Origin: Emydura subglobosa
Lineage: Eukaryota > Chordata > Testudines > Chelidae
DNA: 64,000 nt
Assembly: GCA_007922225.1 (NCBI GenBank)
Contig: ML679956.1
Location: 74,870,095 to 74,934,094 of the forward strand
Direction of reading: 5' to 3'
Part shown: positions 43,990-56,331 of the stretch, in pieces
Numbering within the stretch: position 1 is the stretch's first letter
Layout: each line of letters starts with the position of its first letter
Notes under the pieces: model-generated
What the model saw: only the letters and a program-made list of their open reading frames with translations
The model's database searches: none
What the model was told of the DNA's origin: nothing
Made by a program: the position numbers and the translations under genes

Positions 43990-44100
43990 TCTGCGGCTGA
44001 CTCCTTGTGGACCTCAGGCAAGTCGCGTAAGCTCTCAGAGCCTCAGTTTCCCTCCCCCTCCTCCCCCCCGTAAAACAGAGATCGCTACCCATGACTGAGC
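43990..44100 (+). repeat. MIR-like SINE fragment just upstream of an exon
   Basis: 'cctcaggcaagtcgcgtaag' and 'gagcctcagtttccctcccc' then 'cccccgtaaaacagagatcg' are MIR core blocks. It lies about 110 bases before the acceptor of the finger-7 exon. Confidence 0.6.
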
Positions 44101-44210
44101 TTGAACGAGCGAGAGAATGCTGCACCTGAAAAGCTCTCTCCACCCCTGCTCGGGGCTATAGCCGTTGTGTCACCTGCCCTTTGTCTGTCACAGCCTCCTC
44201 TCCGTTTCAG

Positions 44211-44355
44211 AATTGCAACGAGCGGTTCCAGTACAAGTACCAGCTGCGCTCTCACATGAGCATCCACATCGGCCATAAGCAGTTCATGTGCCAGTGGTGC
44301 GGGAAGGATTTCAACATGAAACAGTATTTTGACGAGCACATGAAAACGCACACGG
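44211..44355 (+). CDS. ZBTB47: ZBTB47 exon: finger 6 (rest) and finger 7
   Basis: A 145-base exon. Acceptor 'ctcctctccgtttcag' ends at 44210; donor GTGAGA starts at 44356. Joined in phase 0 to the previous exon, [19 protein letters not shown] completes finger 6 (the Cys pair is split by the intron). [20 protein letters not shown] with KTH is finger 7. The exon ends one base into the Gly codon of the T-G-E-K-P linker (phase 1). All zinc ligands are present. The preceding intron is about 8.9 kb and is rich in CR1, MIR and MITE copies. Confidence 0.95.
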
Positions 44356-44878
44356 GTGAGAACTCCCCCGGCAGCCGACCTCCCTGCCCCCAGCTACAGA
44401 GTATGGGGGGCACCTTGCTTTAGCGCCTGCCTCCCCCAAGAACTCTAGGCATGGAATATCTCTGCTGCTGCGTACCTCATGTTCTGGTGTGTCGGAGCAG
44501 GGTCCATTCCTCCACGGGCTCTTAATTGGCGCCCGGACGATAACATGATGGGCTCATTAGCGATTATCCGATGGATCCCCGTATGGCCCTGTCAAAGGGC
44601 TGGGTGATCGTGAGCAGGCCCAGTGCCAACCTGGCTCTAGGTGGGAATTGGAGCTCAGGATTAGGCGGGGTGGGGAATTCACCTCCTAGTTGAGGAGAGA
44701 GGTCCCCAGTCTGGGCTGTGCGGGCCAGCGGGGAATGACACTGATGAGGTTGGGAGGCTCTCCAGCTCTCCTGAGCCGAGTGAGGGAGGAGATGGTTGGG
44801 GAGGGCCAAGCCTCCACGTAGGGGGTGATGGTGGAAGTGGGAGAGGTCCTTAAACCAGCTGTCCCTTCCCTCCACCAG

Positions 44879-45252
44879 GTGAGAAGCCCTACATCTGCGA
44901 GATCTGCGGCAAGAGCTTCACCAGCCGCCCCAACATGAAGCGCCACCGCCGGACCCACACGGGAGAAAAACCCTACCCCTGCGATGTGTGCGGCCAGCGC
45001 TTCCGCTTCTCCAACATGCTCAAGGCCCACAAGGAGAAGTGCTTCCGGGTCAGCAACCCCCTGGCGTCGGACACCGTCAACCCCGCCAACAACGGCAGCG
45101 GCCTCTCCGCTCCCCAGGGTGCCCCCTCGCCTCACGCGGCGCCGCATCCCCACGCCCTCCCTCTGCCGCTGCTCCACCCCCTGCCCCCTCCGCCGCACCT
45201 ACCGCCCCCGCCTCCCCTGTTCCCAGCCGGGCGGGTCAATTCGAACAACTAG
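44879..45252 (+). CDS. ZBTB47: ZBTB47 last coding exon: fingers 8-9, Pro-rich C-terminus, stop
   Basis: Acceptor 'ccttccctccaccag' ends at 44878. In phase it reads [20 protein letters not shown], then KRHRRTH (finger 8), the TGEKPYP linker and [20 protein letters not shown], whose last ligand is Cys (finger 9, Cys2-His-Cys). The tail is low complexity: Asn/Gly/Ser, then His/Pro/Leu-rich with [19 protein letters not shown], ending NSNN and TAG at 45250-45252. From Met-22292 the five exons give about 691 residues, or 718 if the frame is used from 22211, close to the 747 or so I recall for human ZBTB47. The exon is GC-rich, which produces long spurious frames on the other strand. Confidence 0.95.
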
Positions 45253-45869
45253 GCCAGCGTGCGCACAGACTGCTCTGCCACGCAGGACGTGTCCAGCGGG
45301 CTGCTTGTTCCCATGACGGGGGGGGAGAAGGAGGGTTCCCTGCCCCCTTTGGTTTTATGATTAGCCCGTAAGCCTTCCACCGAAGGGACAGGTGCTATGG
45401 GCCGCAGCAAGCTCCCGGGCAGCTCGGTGTGCATATAAGCTAGGGGAAATGTGCCGGCTTTCAATCAGGGTGTAGACAAACAGCTCTCCCTGGCTTTAGC
45501 GCTTCCCAAGTGCCAGTCAGTCTTCTCCTCGCCTCACGAGGCATTGTTGCTGAGCTGGTTTACATCAGCAGCCTCGTGCACTATTATATCACGGTAGCCC
45601 GTGCTACAATTTCTTCCCGCTTTCATGTGTTCCTCCACGTTCTGTGCCATTATGTTAGACTAACAAAGCCATGAACTCACCATCACTCACGCTCAGCCCC
45701 ATCAAGCCATTTCCACTAGTTCCTCACGGCCGCAGTAGGGTTTTTTAGGTGTTTTTTTTGTCTCGTCAGGCAGGCTGTCAGTCGGGGACTTGTCCACGAC
45801 GCACCCTGTGCACAATGTTTCATCCCAGTTGCTCTCCTCTTTAGTGCGAGACCGAAACAACCTGAAAAG

Positions 45870-45947
45870 ACTACAGATCCCAGCATGCAGTGCTGTTCCG
45901 AATAGCTTTCCGCTGGGAGAAGGAAGGAGCATGCTGGGAGTTGTAGT
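45870..45947. promoter_or_regulatory. Inverted pair of ZNF143-like motifs
   Basis: ACTACAGATCCCAGCATGC (45870-45888) is mirrored by GCATGCTGGGAGTTGTAGT (45929-45947). Each resembles the ZNF143/THAP11 site ACTACAATTCCCAGCATGC. Such arms also occur in dispersed hairpin elements, so this may be a transposon, a binding site, or both. Confidence 0.5.
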
Positions 45948-46000
45948 CTTTGCAGTCTACACCTCTGTGGTAAAGATAAGTGTGCCACATTGCACACTCG

Positions 46001-46275
46001 GGGTATGTCTGTACTGTTATCGTAGATGTGACTGCAGCACCCATAGGCAATCCCGAGCTAGCTTTGGTCTAGCTAGCTTGAAGGACAATCACACTGAAAT
46101 TGCAGCCACATGGTCTGGACAAGCCCATCCAGGGTTCTGGCTACGTACTCAAGCAGCTAGTCCGCACCGCCATAGCATCCTTGCAGTTGTTATTTGAGCT
46201 AGCCAGATCAAAGCTAGCCTTCAGTATGTCTGCATGTGCTGCAGTCACACCTCTGATGGCAGTGTAGACAAACCC
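46001..46275. mobile_element. MITE with long terminal inverted repeats
   Basis: The left 'gggtatgtctgtactgttat', 'gatgtgactgcagcac' is mirrored at the right by 'gtgctgcagtcacacctctg', 'gcagtgtagacaaaccc', giving arms of about 40 bases. The interior also pairs ('gagctagctttggtctagct' against 'agctagccagatcaaagcta'). No clear target duplication. Confidence 0.75.
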
Positions 46276-47963
46276 TGCGGTAGCCCCCATAACGGGTGTT
46301 TCACCCCAAATCATCCTTCTGGACAACGGCACGAGACGTGGGCACACAGAGATGCAAAGAGTCACGAGAAGTGGAATCCCTTTGAGATTGGCTGTGGGGC
46401 TATTTCACACAGTGAGTCAGCAGCCAGGATAGTCACAACGAAAGGAAGAGATGCTACGTTTGTGCATTAGGGGGGTTTTCTTAGTGACACCTGCTAAAAA
46501 ACAAAGTAGAGGCTGGTAACATTCCATACCAGCTACACAGATTAGAGGTAGTGGCTGATGCATGTAATCTAGCATTTTTTGTGCTTGAGCCAATCCCTTA
46601 TACTGAAAGGCTGGCACTGAAGGAGAGATCTTTCTATGAGTTCACCATTTCGTTACAGAAACCCCCTGGTCGTGACTGAAAATCCAAGTAAGGGAGGATG
46701 AGACATTACCACTATCTGGCATCTCCACATGGCATGAGTTTGCTGGCTGTGTGCTCGTGGGCAGAGGCCCACACCGCAAAACCCTCCAACTCAGCCTGCT
46801 CTCGTTAGCGGCCCTTGTTATGTCTTCCCTCCCAAAGGAAATTCCACACCCACCCCTGCCTGCAATTTGTTAGATTAAAACCCAGACAACTGTCTTTAGT
46901 GAGAGGATCCACTATGTGCCGGCCAACCACCGAACCATTAGAGGACAGAAAACCACCCAGGATTGGATTTTTTATTTTTTTTTGGCTAAAGGAGTTAAAA
47001 CTCTAACTTCCCATGCAATGCTAATCCCAGCCTCCAACGCTAGAAATGAGGTCCCTGTATTTCTAGGAAAGACTGGAGCTGTGTGTAGGTCTGAACCGTG
47101 GAGCTGCCAGGTTCCACGGTGAGCGCTCTGTTGGTCTTTAGACTAAAAGACAGGTTGGAAAGTTGTTCCACTCCAGCCGAAACGGAGCAGCAGGATCTAG
47201 TCCTAGGCTGAACTTCCTTGGAAGTAACTTCATAGTAGTGCCTTACAATTACTGCAAGCCTGAAGTCTGCAAACCAGATCCGATCACCTGCCTGTAGTAC
47301 CAGGGAAGGCCAGTGGTTCAGCTCTTTCAGTCTCCGTTTCCTCCTTCCATGTCTCGTCCGATAGGCATCCTGCCCCACTGTTTTACTCTACTCTCCTTGA
47401 GGAGTCTAGTTTTGTCTTCGGATCACAGCGCAGTGAGCCTTTGCACAGAGGGAATGCATTGGAGGGCTTCAGCCTGGAGTTGGCTACTAGAATTCAGTGG
47501 CCGGAGAGCTAGAGGCTGCCTTATTTGTGAAGTGGCCTGAGCAAAAAGGACAAGCACCTAATAAAATGTTGGAAGTCCGTGTGACCTTCAAGTCTGGTGG
47601 AAGGTTGGTGTCAGTAAATTTAACCCCCTTGCCTGGCTCCATGATACTGCTTGACTGATGTGAGATTGTTCCACATTATTTAGCTAGGGAAGCCTTTTTG
47701 CATTGGCCTCTAGGGGGATAGCTCGGATCAATGAAGTGAAGCAGAATGGTACTGATCCCAGTCTCTGCTGGCCCTGTCTGAAGCTGCATTGTGCATGTGG
47801 GCTTTTCTTTCTCTTACAATTGTCTCATCCAGAGACAATTCTGAAGATGATCTAATCTTGCATTTCACTTATTAAGGGACGTTTTGCACTAGTGGAGGAC
47901 AGCGTATAACCCTGATGTCATGTGGCTGGCACATGCCGTGGACAAGGAATGGCAAATCATTTA

Positions 47964-48151
47964 GGCCCTGTCTATAGTGGCTTTTCTGTTACCTCCAATG
48001 ACATGAAATGGGGCTTGCACTTGTGTGACTTACCCCGGGAAGAGCCCTGGTTTGCAGCGCTGCAGTGTCTGTGCTTGAGACGGTTGCCACAGTGTAACCA
48101 CACTGATGTAATTCCCCAGGTCTAGTGGCTTCCCTTAGTCTAGACAAGCCC
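47964..48151. repeat. MITE-like repeat
   Basis: Ends 'ggccctgtctatagtggctt' and 'agtctagacaagccc' are inverted. 'cttgcacttgtgtgacttac' and 'cacagtgtaaccacactg' lie inside. Same terminal style as 46001 and 24900. Confidence 0.6.
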
Positions 48152-48159
48152 CCAGAGCT

Positions 48160-51100
48160 AGATCCTGCAAGACTCTTAAGCACTTCCTAGGAAGCACCTT
48201 CAGCTCCTATTGGGTAGAGGGGTTTTTGCACCACTCTAAGAGCTACTCAGCAGCGAGCAGAGAGCAGTGCTGACGGGGGCGCTGGATATGGGTCTCTTTA
48301 CAGCCCCTTATGCATCTCCTTCTGGTCCCAGTGCATGGCGGAGTGGGATCTAGGCGAAAAGGCTATACCAACGACTATACGGGGCCAGATTCGTAGCTGT
48401 CAAGTTGGCAATGCGGGCACTGCCGTTGAGATCTGAAAGAGGGAGGCAGGAGGGAGAAGACACCTGTCGTCAGCTGAAGAAGCCCTGATGACGTGCGATT
48501 TGCTCTGTTGGGTTTATAGTTTAAGCAGGGACATGCCGGGGGATTCTGAGCCACGTCTGGCTAAGGCAGAAGCTGCAGTGGTGTATCGGGATAGCCCCTA
48601 CTCATCAACGCATTTAAGCACATGCTGAAGGCCATCTTTATTCAACTGGCACATGTTTACGTCTCCTGGCGGTCAACTGGATTTAACCATGGGCTTAAAG
48701 TTAAGCCGGTGCTTCAATGCATTGCTGACTAGGACTCGGCTGCTGAACTGTGACTTGAAATGACTGATCCTCTTCACGCCTGCTTGACACGCCAAGTGCA
48801 CCTTCAGCGTTGCTCCTGGCACCTGGAGGCTCCTTGTTAGAGAACCATCTTAGCAGGAACAGTGCTTCTCACGTCCATTCACCGCTTCTCTCACCTGCAT
48901 CAGCTGCAGCCTCTGTTCGGCAATCAATTAACTGTATTGCAGTCTGTGCTCACAGACAGTCTGGCTGGGTCAGTCGGTCCCTTCTGCTTCATGTAAAGGG
49001 AGGCGGCTGCTGAATGAGCTGACGGCGTGGCTGTGAGTGCCTCACTGGCTTCTCAGGTCAGTGGCAGTTATCCCACGGGGCAGTGTGTCCCACTCAGCTA
49101 CTTCCAGAGGCCCAACGCCCTGGGTTTGAGTCAGGACTGTCCAGCCTCTTTTAAATATCACTCGTGGCTGCAGGAGACCTGGCGGCTCAAGGAGCTTGGC
49201 AATGAGCTTAGAGACCCTCAAGCATTTAGGGCATAGGTGTGAATCCAACCCAGGTTGGTCATGCCTGGAAGGTCTTATCCTCTGAGGCTGGCTGGCTGAA
49301 GGCCTATGCCAAAGGGGTTCTCATCCCACTGGATCGGAGTCTATGTCATTAAAAGCCACCTCCATCGTTGTCCCTCTTGCCTAGCCCTTGTGGTCATGGA
49401 GCAAGGGCCTTGAGCACCGCTTTTCCCTCCCACTCCTACGCTTCCACGTCAGGGTTGAGGCAGGCTTGCAGGCCACTGTGAGGGAAGATAACACTGCCCG
49501 TAATGGAGCTGTTCCGTGGCCAGAAGATGTCAGCCTCCATGGCTGAGAAACGGCTCCCTTTCCCCAGCACTAAACCTACTCGCACAAATGCGTGCTGTCC
49601 AGAAGGGAAAGTCGCTGATGGCCTAGATTTCGGTTGTAGTCGCTCACTTCTCCCCAGTTTCTCCGTGTGCCCATGCCGTCTGTGTATGCCAGGCATGCAT
49701 TGCGTGCCCGACCGGCTGTGTGTGACCCGAGGGGCGGTTCCATCCCGCCGCCCCGGAGGACACCATTCTGTAGAACAAAATGGCATCCTCCGTCCAGAGG
49801 GACCTCGCATGCACCATACGGGCAAGGTGATGGTGCAGGGAGGGAGCTGTTTTGGATTGCGTAAGGCATGCAGGTGAGTTGTTGCATGTCTTAGTATAGC
49901 TGTCACAGCCCGCCGCTGGGGGAATTGGGAGTGATCCCTCGGTGGCCGGTGCAGTCACACTAGCGTTAAACAGGTGTAAGCGGGAAGAGAATCCGGCCAC
50001 TGCTCCTGCAGCGATACGGCTGCCGCAGCTGCCTGGGTTAGACACAGGTGCATGGAGAACCATCCACACCTGTTTGCCGGTGTGGATTCATTTTAAAACA
50101 TTGCCCAGAGAGCAGCCGTGCGACATCAAAACATGGCGTACACACAGACACTTTGCGAGCCAGAGGTCTGGTTCTCTAAAGCCAGGATGGAGAGACGCCT
50201 CTAGGAATCCTGTGCAATCTCGGAACCCTTTTGTCTACACCCTGATTGAGTCGAAATGTGTCGATCTGGGTATTTTTGTGACCGTACCAAGAGCTGAAGC
50301 GAAGGGTTCCAGAAGTGTATTGGCCCTGTGTTTGTCCCTGGTAGAACTCCTGCAACGCTTAATGAGTTAGACCAGGGGAGAAATTGGGCCCGTTGTTTTC
50401 AAGCTTTTTATTATTTGAATTCTTGCACCTTAATGAACATTCAGCAAACAGCTCTGCACACGCCCACACACCTGATTTTCTTTGTGTCGAACCTGCCGGG
50501 AGGGGGCGTCGGCAGGGATTGTCTTGGTTTTAAATTTCCCAGGAATCTGGTAGCACAGAACAGTTTGCCTCAGAATGGTCATAAAGCAGGGCTGGCCCCC
50601 TGGCCGACAGCCATAACAAGAACGCAGCCAGAGGGTAACGGACTGAGATGGCTGTGACAGTGCAATAGCAAACTGGCGTCAGCCATTGGACAACTTGGAT
50701 TCTAACTCTTTGCAGACAGACAGACACCTTTGGTCCACATGGACGGAAGCAGCTTTCCAGCACAGCCCTGCCTCGTGACCCATCATTCATGAAGAGAAGG
50801 GGTGGGCAGGACCTAACGAAAGGACGGCCTCGGTAGCATGGAACTTGAAGGAAACAAACAAAAAAACAAACCCACAAGCACTTCACTTGCCTCAAACTAG
50901 TTTCTAATGCCTGACGTTTGGCTGTGTATTATTTTATGGCATTCAGTATCTGTTGCCCAAGTAAAGAGTGTATCGGTGGCTCTACTAGTGTGAACAAAAT
51001 AAATGAAGCACTTTATTCTGTGTAGATACGGGGAAGGGGGTCGGAGGAGTTCAGATGCTTTACAAAAGCATCTGAAGTAACTTTCTAGGAAATGTATTAT

Positions 51101-51480
51101 TCCTACTTTTTTTTTTTTTTAATGATCACGTGTAATCAATATATGTTTATCTTTAACTCCAAGTACGGCAGTGTTCTCTTTGGGGTGGTCTGATGCATGG
51201 TGAGGGTGGGAAAGTGAAGGTTCTCCTGTCTCATGTCAGAGAAGTGCCACGTGGGCAAGATATTGGGAACCTCCAAGGGCTGTCCCAAAATGCCTTAAAT
51301 GGTGCAGATCACAACTGCCCTTCGCGCTGGAGGGAGACGGAGAAGGCCCCAGTGTGCGTTTCCAGCCAGGTGGTCTTTTGTTCAGATCGAGATGCACCAT
51401 TGCATTCTGGTGCCTGCCGGCTGCGGCTGCCCATGAGGAACGTGCGCCGCATTGTACCTCTCCAGGGGTGGATTTTTTGG
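48160..51480. other. No gene recognised downstream of ZBTB47
   Basis: No conserved coding blocks or splice-paired frames. AATAAA near 50995 and 51645 are not attached to a recognisable exon. Modestly CpG-rich patches (49660-49870) have open frames on both strands without domain signal. Confidence 0.4.
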
Positions 51481-51491
51481 TCACCCTTTGA

Positions 51492-51580
51492 GGCCTGATT
51501 CTGTCCTCCCACCAGGGCAAATGGGGAGTAAATCCATTGCCGTCAGGGGCGTCGCACTGGTGTGAGATCAGAATCGTGCC
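51492..51580. repeat. Hairpin MITE-like repeat
   Basis: 'ggcctgattctgtcctccca' at the left is mirrored by 'gagatcagaatcgtgcc' at the right. Confidence 0.55.
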
Positions 51581-52200
51581 TTTGGTCTGCGGCCTGATAG
51601 CACAATGATATTCTGGCTGTTACCAAAGAGGTTGCAAGAGGAATGCCTGAACCAATAAATGATCTGCCTTTTATAAACGGAAACATTAGCTGTCATTAAA
51701 GCCCGTCGCTTTCTATCTCTTGCCCCTTTTCCAGGAAACCCTTCAGTGGAGAGGGACTCTGGAGGACTGGCCCATTTGGTGCTTTGTGGCCCAGTCCTGC
51801 TACACTCACATCAGAACTTCAGGGTCGGGTCCTGTAAGAACATGTCATGTTAGCTGGTGGCTTGGGAGAGGAGGATGCAGATGCGTAAATATTTCTCCGG
51901 GGCATTGTTGGAAGTGGACGGTGCGGGGGTGGGTGGGTGGAGTTCTCCTAGTGGAGCTGGCAAAGTGCCCCACTGCTGAGTGGCTTGAATTTTTGTCTCC
52001 GTGTGCAACTGTAACTGGATCGGGTTGGAGCTGGAAAGCAAGACCAGGCCGGTTATTTCGTCTGCCCGTCCGACCAGCCGTGGGCCGGAACGTCCCGATT
52101 TGAATAGCTGCATTGGTCTTACCCAGCCTGTTGTCAGCTCCAGGAACCTAGCACCCACAGTTGGCCACTGGGGAGAATGCACATGTTGTGAATACTTGTG

Positions 52201-52289
52201 GGGCCGCATCCTCAGCTGCCGGTGTGAAGCAGCATAACTCCCTTAACTTCCGTGGAGCTACGCTGGCTCTGCAGCTGAGGATCTGCCCC
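52201..52289. repeat. Hairpin MITE-like repeat
   Basis: 'gggccgcatcctcagctgcc' is mirrored by 'gcagctgaggatctgcccc', with the centre around 'cccttaacttccgtgg'. This is one of the cleanest hairpins in the window. Confidence 0.7.
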
Positions 52290-53572
52290 TCTGCTCTGTA
52301 AGACAATTTCTCTTCCTTTTTTCTGGCTGGACTGCTTCCTTAGCTAAAAAGCCACACTCGCCTCCATGGCTGCTGGCCCTAGCGCTGTACTTTGAATTTA
52401 AATAGGGAGGGAGTCTGCTCAGCATTCAGCAGCAGTTCCCCCTGCAGGACAGAATTATACAGTGAGCGCTGAGGGTGCTGCTGCTGTCTCACTCCGTGAT
52501 TCTCGGGCTGTGATCCAAGGACCATCGCTGAGCTAAAGAATCATGGGGTGAAATATTTTGAGAACCAAGCGGTGTGGACTCTATTGGCTAGGGGTGTCAC
52601 CTCAAACACCTTGTTTTTATTAAATGGTCTTTTGCATCCCAATGTCAGAGAGCTGCTGGTGGAAATTAACCCTCTTCTAAGGAAAAATATATTGCATAGA
52701 GATTTAGTAGAGTCAGATCCTCAGTTATCTTTTGTTTTTTTCTCCCCTCCCCCTATTATCGCTTACGTCCCCTGGTTATATTGAAGCACCCAAGGGCTTG
52801 TGCTAATGGATACTTCACTAAGTGTTTGGATCCACCAAGGTGTTGGGACCGAAGATGGGATGAAAGACTTTTTTCTGAATGCCGACATGTGCACCTGGGC
52901 TGGGGCTGGTGGGAGGAAGCCAAGAATTGAGGTTGCACTGGAATGCAGTGGAGACAGAGTCCAAGAATGTCTGTCATTGAAAAGTGTATCTGTGTCTGGT
53001 AGGTAGAGCTATTTTCTAAATACAACCTTGCCTTCTGGCGTGAGCAGTGCGAGTGTGAGCAGGAGGGCAGGCACCATGGCTTGTGTAGCTGTTGTTGCTT
53101 CTGTGTGTGTTTTATGGTTTCTGTGTAGAACATGTGCACTGCCTGGGAAAGCCTCAACAAACCACTACAACCAAAAGCTTGGGATGCATGCATGGGCTGG
53201 GGGTTGGTTGGAATCCAGCTTCCTCAGCTGCATTAGCAGAGCAGCCCTGGCAAGGAACTTGGGATTCTGGGTCCTACATATACTTCTAGCCTCTCCCTTG
53301 AATGCACTTGCACAGTGGGCTCAGATTGGAGGGTTTCTTGGAGGAAGTACGTGAAGATCTTCTGGTCTTGGCTCAAGATAATCTCTATGAGATGAAGTGG
53401 CCTGGGAGAATGGGAGGAATTTTTGGTAACACTTAGAAATTGCGCATTTTGCACAGCAGGCAGAGTAATCATTGAGAAGGCCGGTGATTCTAGAATTTGC
53501 TAGTGCTTCAATGATTTGTCCCTGTGAATTTATGTTCTTCAGCTGTCTCTATGGCCTTTATGGAAAAGCCCC

Positions 53573-53695
53573 TTAGAATCATAGAAGATTAGGGTTGGAA
53601 GAGACCTCAGGAGGTCATCTAGTCCAGCCCCTGCTCAAAGCAGGACCAACTCCTAAATCATCCCATACAGGGCTTTGTCAAACCAGGCCTTAAAT
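53573..53695 (-). repeat. CR1 LINE 3' terminus, minus strand
   Basis: 'agaatcatagaagattaggg', 'ttggaagagacctcaggagg', 'tcatctagtccagcccctgc' and 'gggctttgtcaaaccaggcc' are well preserved. Confidence 0.85.
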
Positions 53696-53699
53696 TTAA

Positions 53700-56010
53700 T
53701 GGATAGAATTGAATGGAGATTGGAGAATTCTACCTATGCTATAGGACTGTTTAAAAATAATCTTCAGGAAGGATCTCATTGTCCATTGAAATCTATACGT
53801 TTTCAAGGGTGGTTTCTATAGACCCTACTGGTTTCTGCCTTACTACGTTCTATAGGACTTTTCCATAAGTGGCCCCTTAGTCAGAATGACCTGCTAGAGG
53901 ACGTTCCTGAAGGCTTTTGCATGGTAGTTAGGACTGTTCTGCTCTTCGGAGAGCTAGAGTGCCTGAAAGATCCATAACACAGAACACGCCTAATCCTCCA
54001 GTTTTCAACAAAGACTGCCTCTTCCAGCTGGTGGGGTATATTTAGGAAGAAAAAGTCAGGTTCGCAGCCATTGCTGTGTCCCACTTGGTCGTATTCGAGG
54101 CGGGGGAAAGTTGTTCAATTGCACCTAAATAAAACGGCTTCCTTGATCCTGGGTCTAGTGCCATTGAGCCTCTCTCCTGGCTGCATTGCAGATTTCTGAG
54201 TGTTGCCTCGGTGGGGTGGAGAAGGTGCTTCGGGCTGTGGGAAAGAATCGCTGTGAGTCAAGCCCCCCAAGAGATTAGCGTGTGAGCCGCTCACTGGGCC
54301 TCGGATCTCTCCCAGGCATGCGGACTGTGGAGGCTCTCATGAGCTAAGGGGCTCGTCCAATGCCTGTTGAAGTCAATGGGAGTTGTTCCATTAATGTCGG
54401 TGGCTGATGGATAAAGCTGGAAAGGCCCCCTCCTTCAGACACTGCTGAGCACAGTCGTATCATCCCATTCTGCCCCTCTCAGCCTGCTCCACACCTCGTC
54501 TCATTGATTCCATCAGGAAGACTTGCAGAATACGGTATCGGCATGAGCACGGGTAGGAAAACGGGACCACTGACTTTGATGTCGTGTTCACATTAGTAAG
54601 CAGTATGCGCAGCAGTTTTCAGGAGGCACATGTGCAGTTCCCAGCTGGGCATAGCGAGTTCCGGTATGCGACCTTTACATTAGGTGCTTCCGTGCTGTGC
54701 AGTCTGTTCTGGAAGCATTCACTTGTCCTGGGCACAGCAGCAGTTCCGAATGGGTAACCAGAAGATTTTCCTCCTTCGGGAATGATCCAGTGCATGTGAT
54801 AAAGGTTATCGCCACAAACGAATGGGGTAAGTGCAGAAAATACTGGATCCAATTCTGATCTCTTACCAGCATGTAAATCTGGAGTCACTACACTTCAAAA
54901 AATGGAGTTATTCACTGGAGCCAAGAATCAGGTCCACTAACTCTGGCACAGCGATGGGGGAACAATGTTCGAATGATCTCTAATCCATTTATTGTATTGG
55001 TTGCCTTGTGGGTGCTTCATGTGACTCTCCCCCACATGTTACTTATGTCAACCCTCTCCTATCAGTAGAGTTGCTACTGAGGGGTATGTGTTAATTGTGA
55101 CACCTACTAATCACCTCTGATCATGTTTGCATATACACAGCATCAGGGTGATGGTTCAAATGTATGGATAGCCCCAACATAAGGAACTGCATACATATTT
55201 ATACCTTGTTGCCAGATGACTGGTTTTGAGAGCACAGCAATAAAAACGAATGGTTGTGTCCAAATCCCCAACAGCTGGAGGTGCCATTGTGCTATCACAG
55301 GAAATTATGCATTGATTTATTTATTTGATGCTATGCACAGGATTTTTTCTTTCCTACGAGGAAGATATTGTATATGCGATCTTTCTTTTCCACTTCGTTT
55401 TGGAAGTCTTGAGTGTCCTTCATGGAAAAGTCCTGAAGAATTTAATAGAAATTAATCTTTCTGTAGGTTTTATGGTTGTTTTTTTTAATTTGTTTTTAAA
55501 ATGTTTGTTTTCTGATTTGGTTTTCCTTTAACTAGATTGTCATGTAACGTTTTTAAATGTCCTTAGAAGGAAATAAGAGAGCAGATGCTGATATACTTAC
55601 ACATATTGAGTAGTATCTTACTCCATAAGTAGCCCCGTTGATTTAAAAGAGATTATATAATATATATAGTAAGATACAGTATCTTGCTACATATATAATG
55701 TTTCCAACTCTTGTGTTTTTTATCATGAACCTCGTGATATTTGGTGGGGTTTTTTGGGGTTTTTTTATGTTCCAGCTCCCAGACTCTTTCTTTCTTTCTT
55801 CCTTCTAGCCCTCACTATTGCAGAGAAAAACTTAGAAACACACCCCCTAAAGGCTCAAATACCAGAAGGCAAAAAAACAACCAAACAAAAATGTATTTAA
55901 AAAAAAACAAAACTCATGATTTTTCAGTCATTCTCATGATTTTTGAATCCTTGATGTTGCCCATGCTGGATGCTATTCATCATAAATGGATCAAAATCTG
56001 GCCTGATTTT
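53700..56010. other. AT-rich intergenic sequence, no gene recognised
   Basis: Includes a TATA-repeat patch (55650-55700) and homopolymer-rich stretches near 55740-55920. A common sauropsid phrase 'tgttgaagtcaatgggagtt' at 54364 hints at an old repeat. No exon signal. Confidence 0.45.
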
Positions 56011-56331
56011 TGCTGGTTCTTCTCTGAGTGCTTGTTCATTTCCATTCCCAAATTAGGTGTGTATGCATGCCACATGCACCGATGCTGGACAACTTTTTCC
56101 CCCTAGTAGTACCTGTAGGAGCCAACTCTAGTGTCCCCTGTAGCAGCACGCACATGCACCTACATATAGGCGCCATCAGCTCCCCCTCCTTCTCAGTTCC
56201 TTCCTGTCACCAATGACAGTGCTGGAATGTCTCTTGCCTTTGCAAGTCCTTGCGCTGTACCTAGTGGTTTCATTGTTCTAGCTGATAGTTAATAGTTATT
56301 ACTTTAGTTGTAGTTGGTTCCAGTTTGTTAG

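Larger units (their letters stand above)
45253..47600 (+). other. ZBTB47: Probable ZBTB47 3' UTR
   Basis: Sequence after the stop has no further coding signal. AATAAA at 47560-47565 is followed by a T/G-rich stretch ('tctggtggaaggttggtgtc') and is the first canonical signal I found. ATTAAA-type variants occur earlier (about 46874). The interval contains an inverted ZNF143-like pair and a MITE, so a shorter UTR is possible. Confidence 0.4.

Noticed and set aside
44686..45198. 170-codon minus-strand frame over the last ZBTB47 exon
   Set aside because: Antisense shadow of a GC-rich coding exon and its Pro-rich tail; no homology recognised.
49436..50069. Overlapping 120-155 codon frames on both strands
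   Set aside because: No domain, no splice-paired neighbours and similar lengths on opposite strands point to chance open frames in a moderately GC-rich patch.
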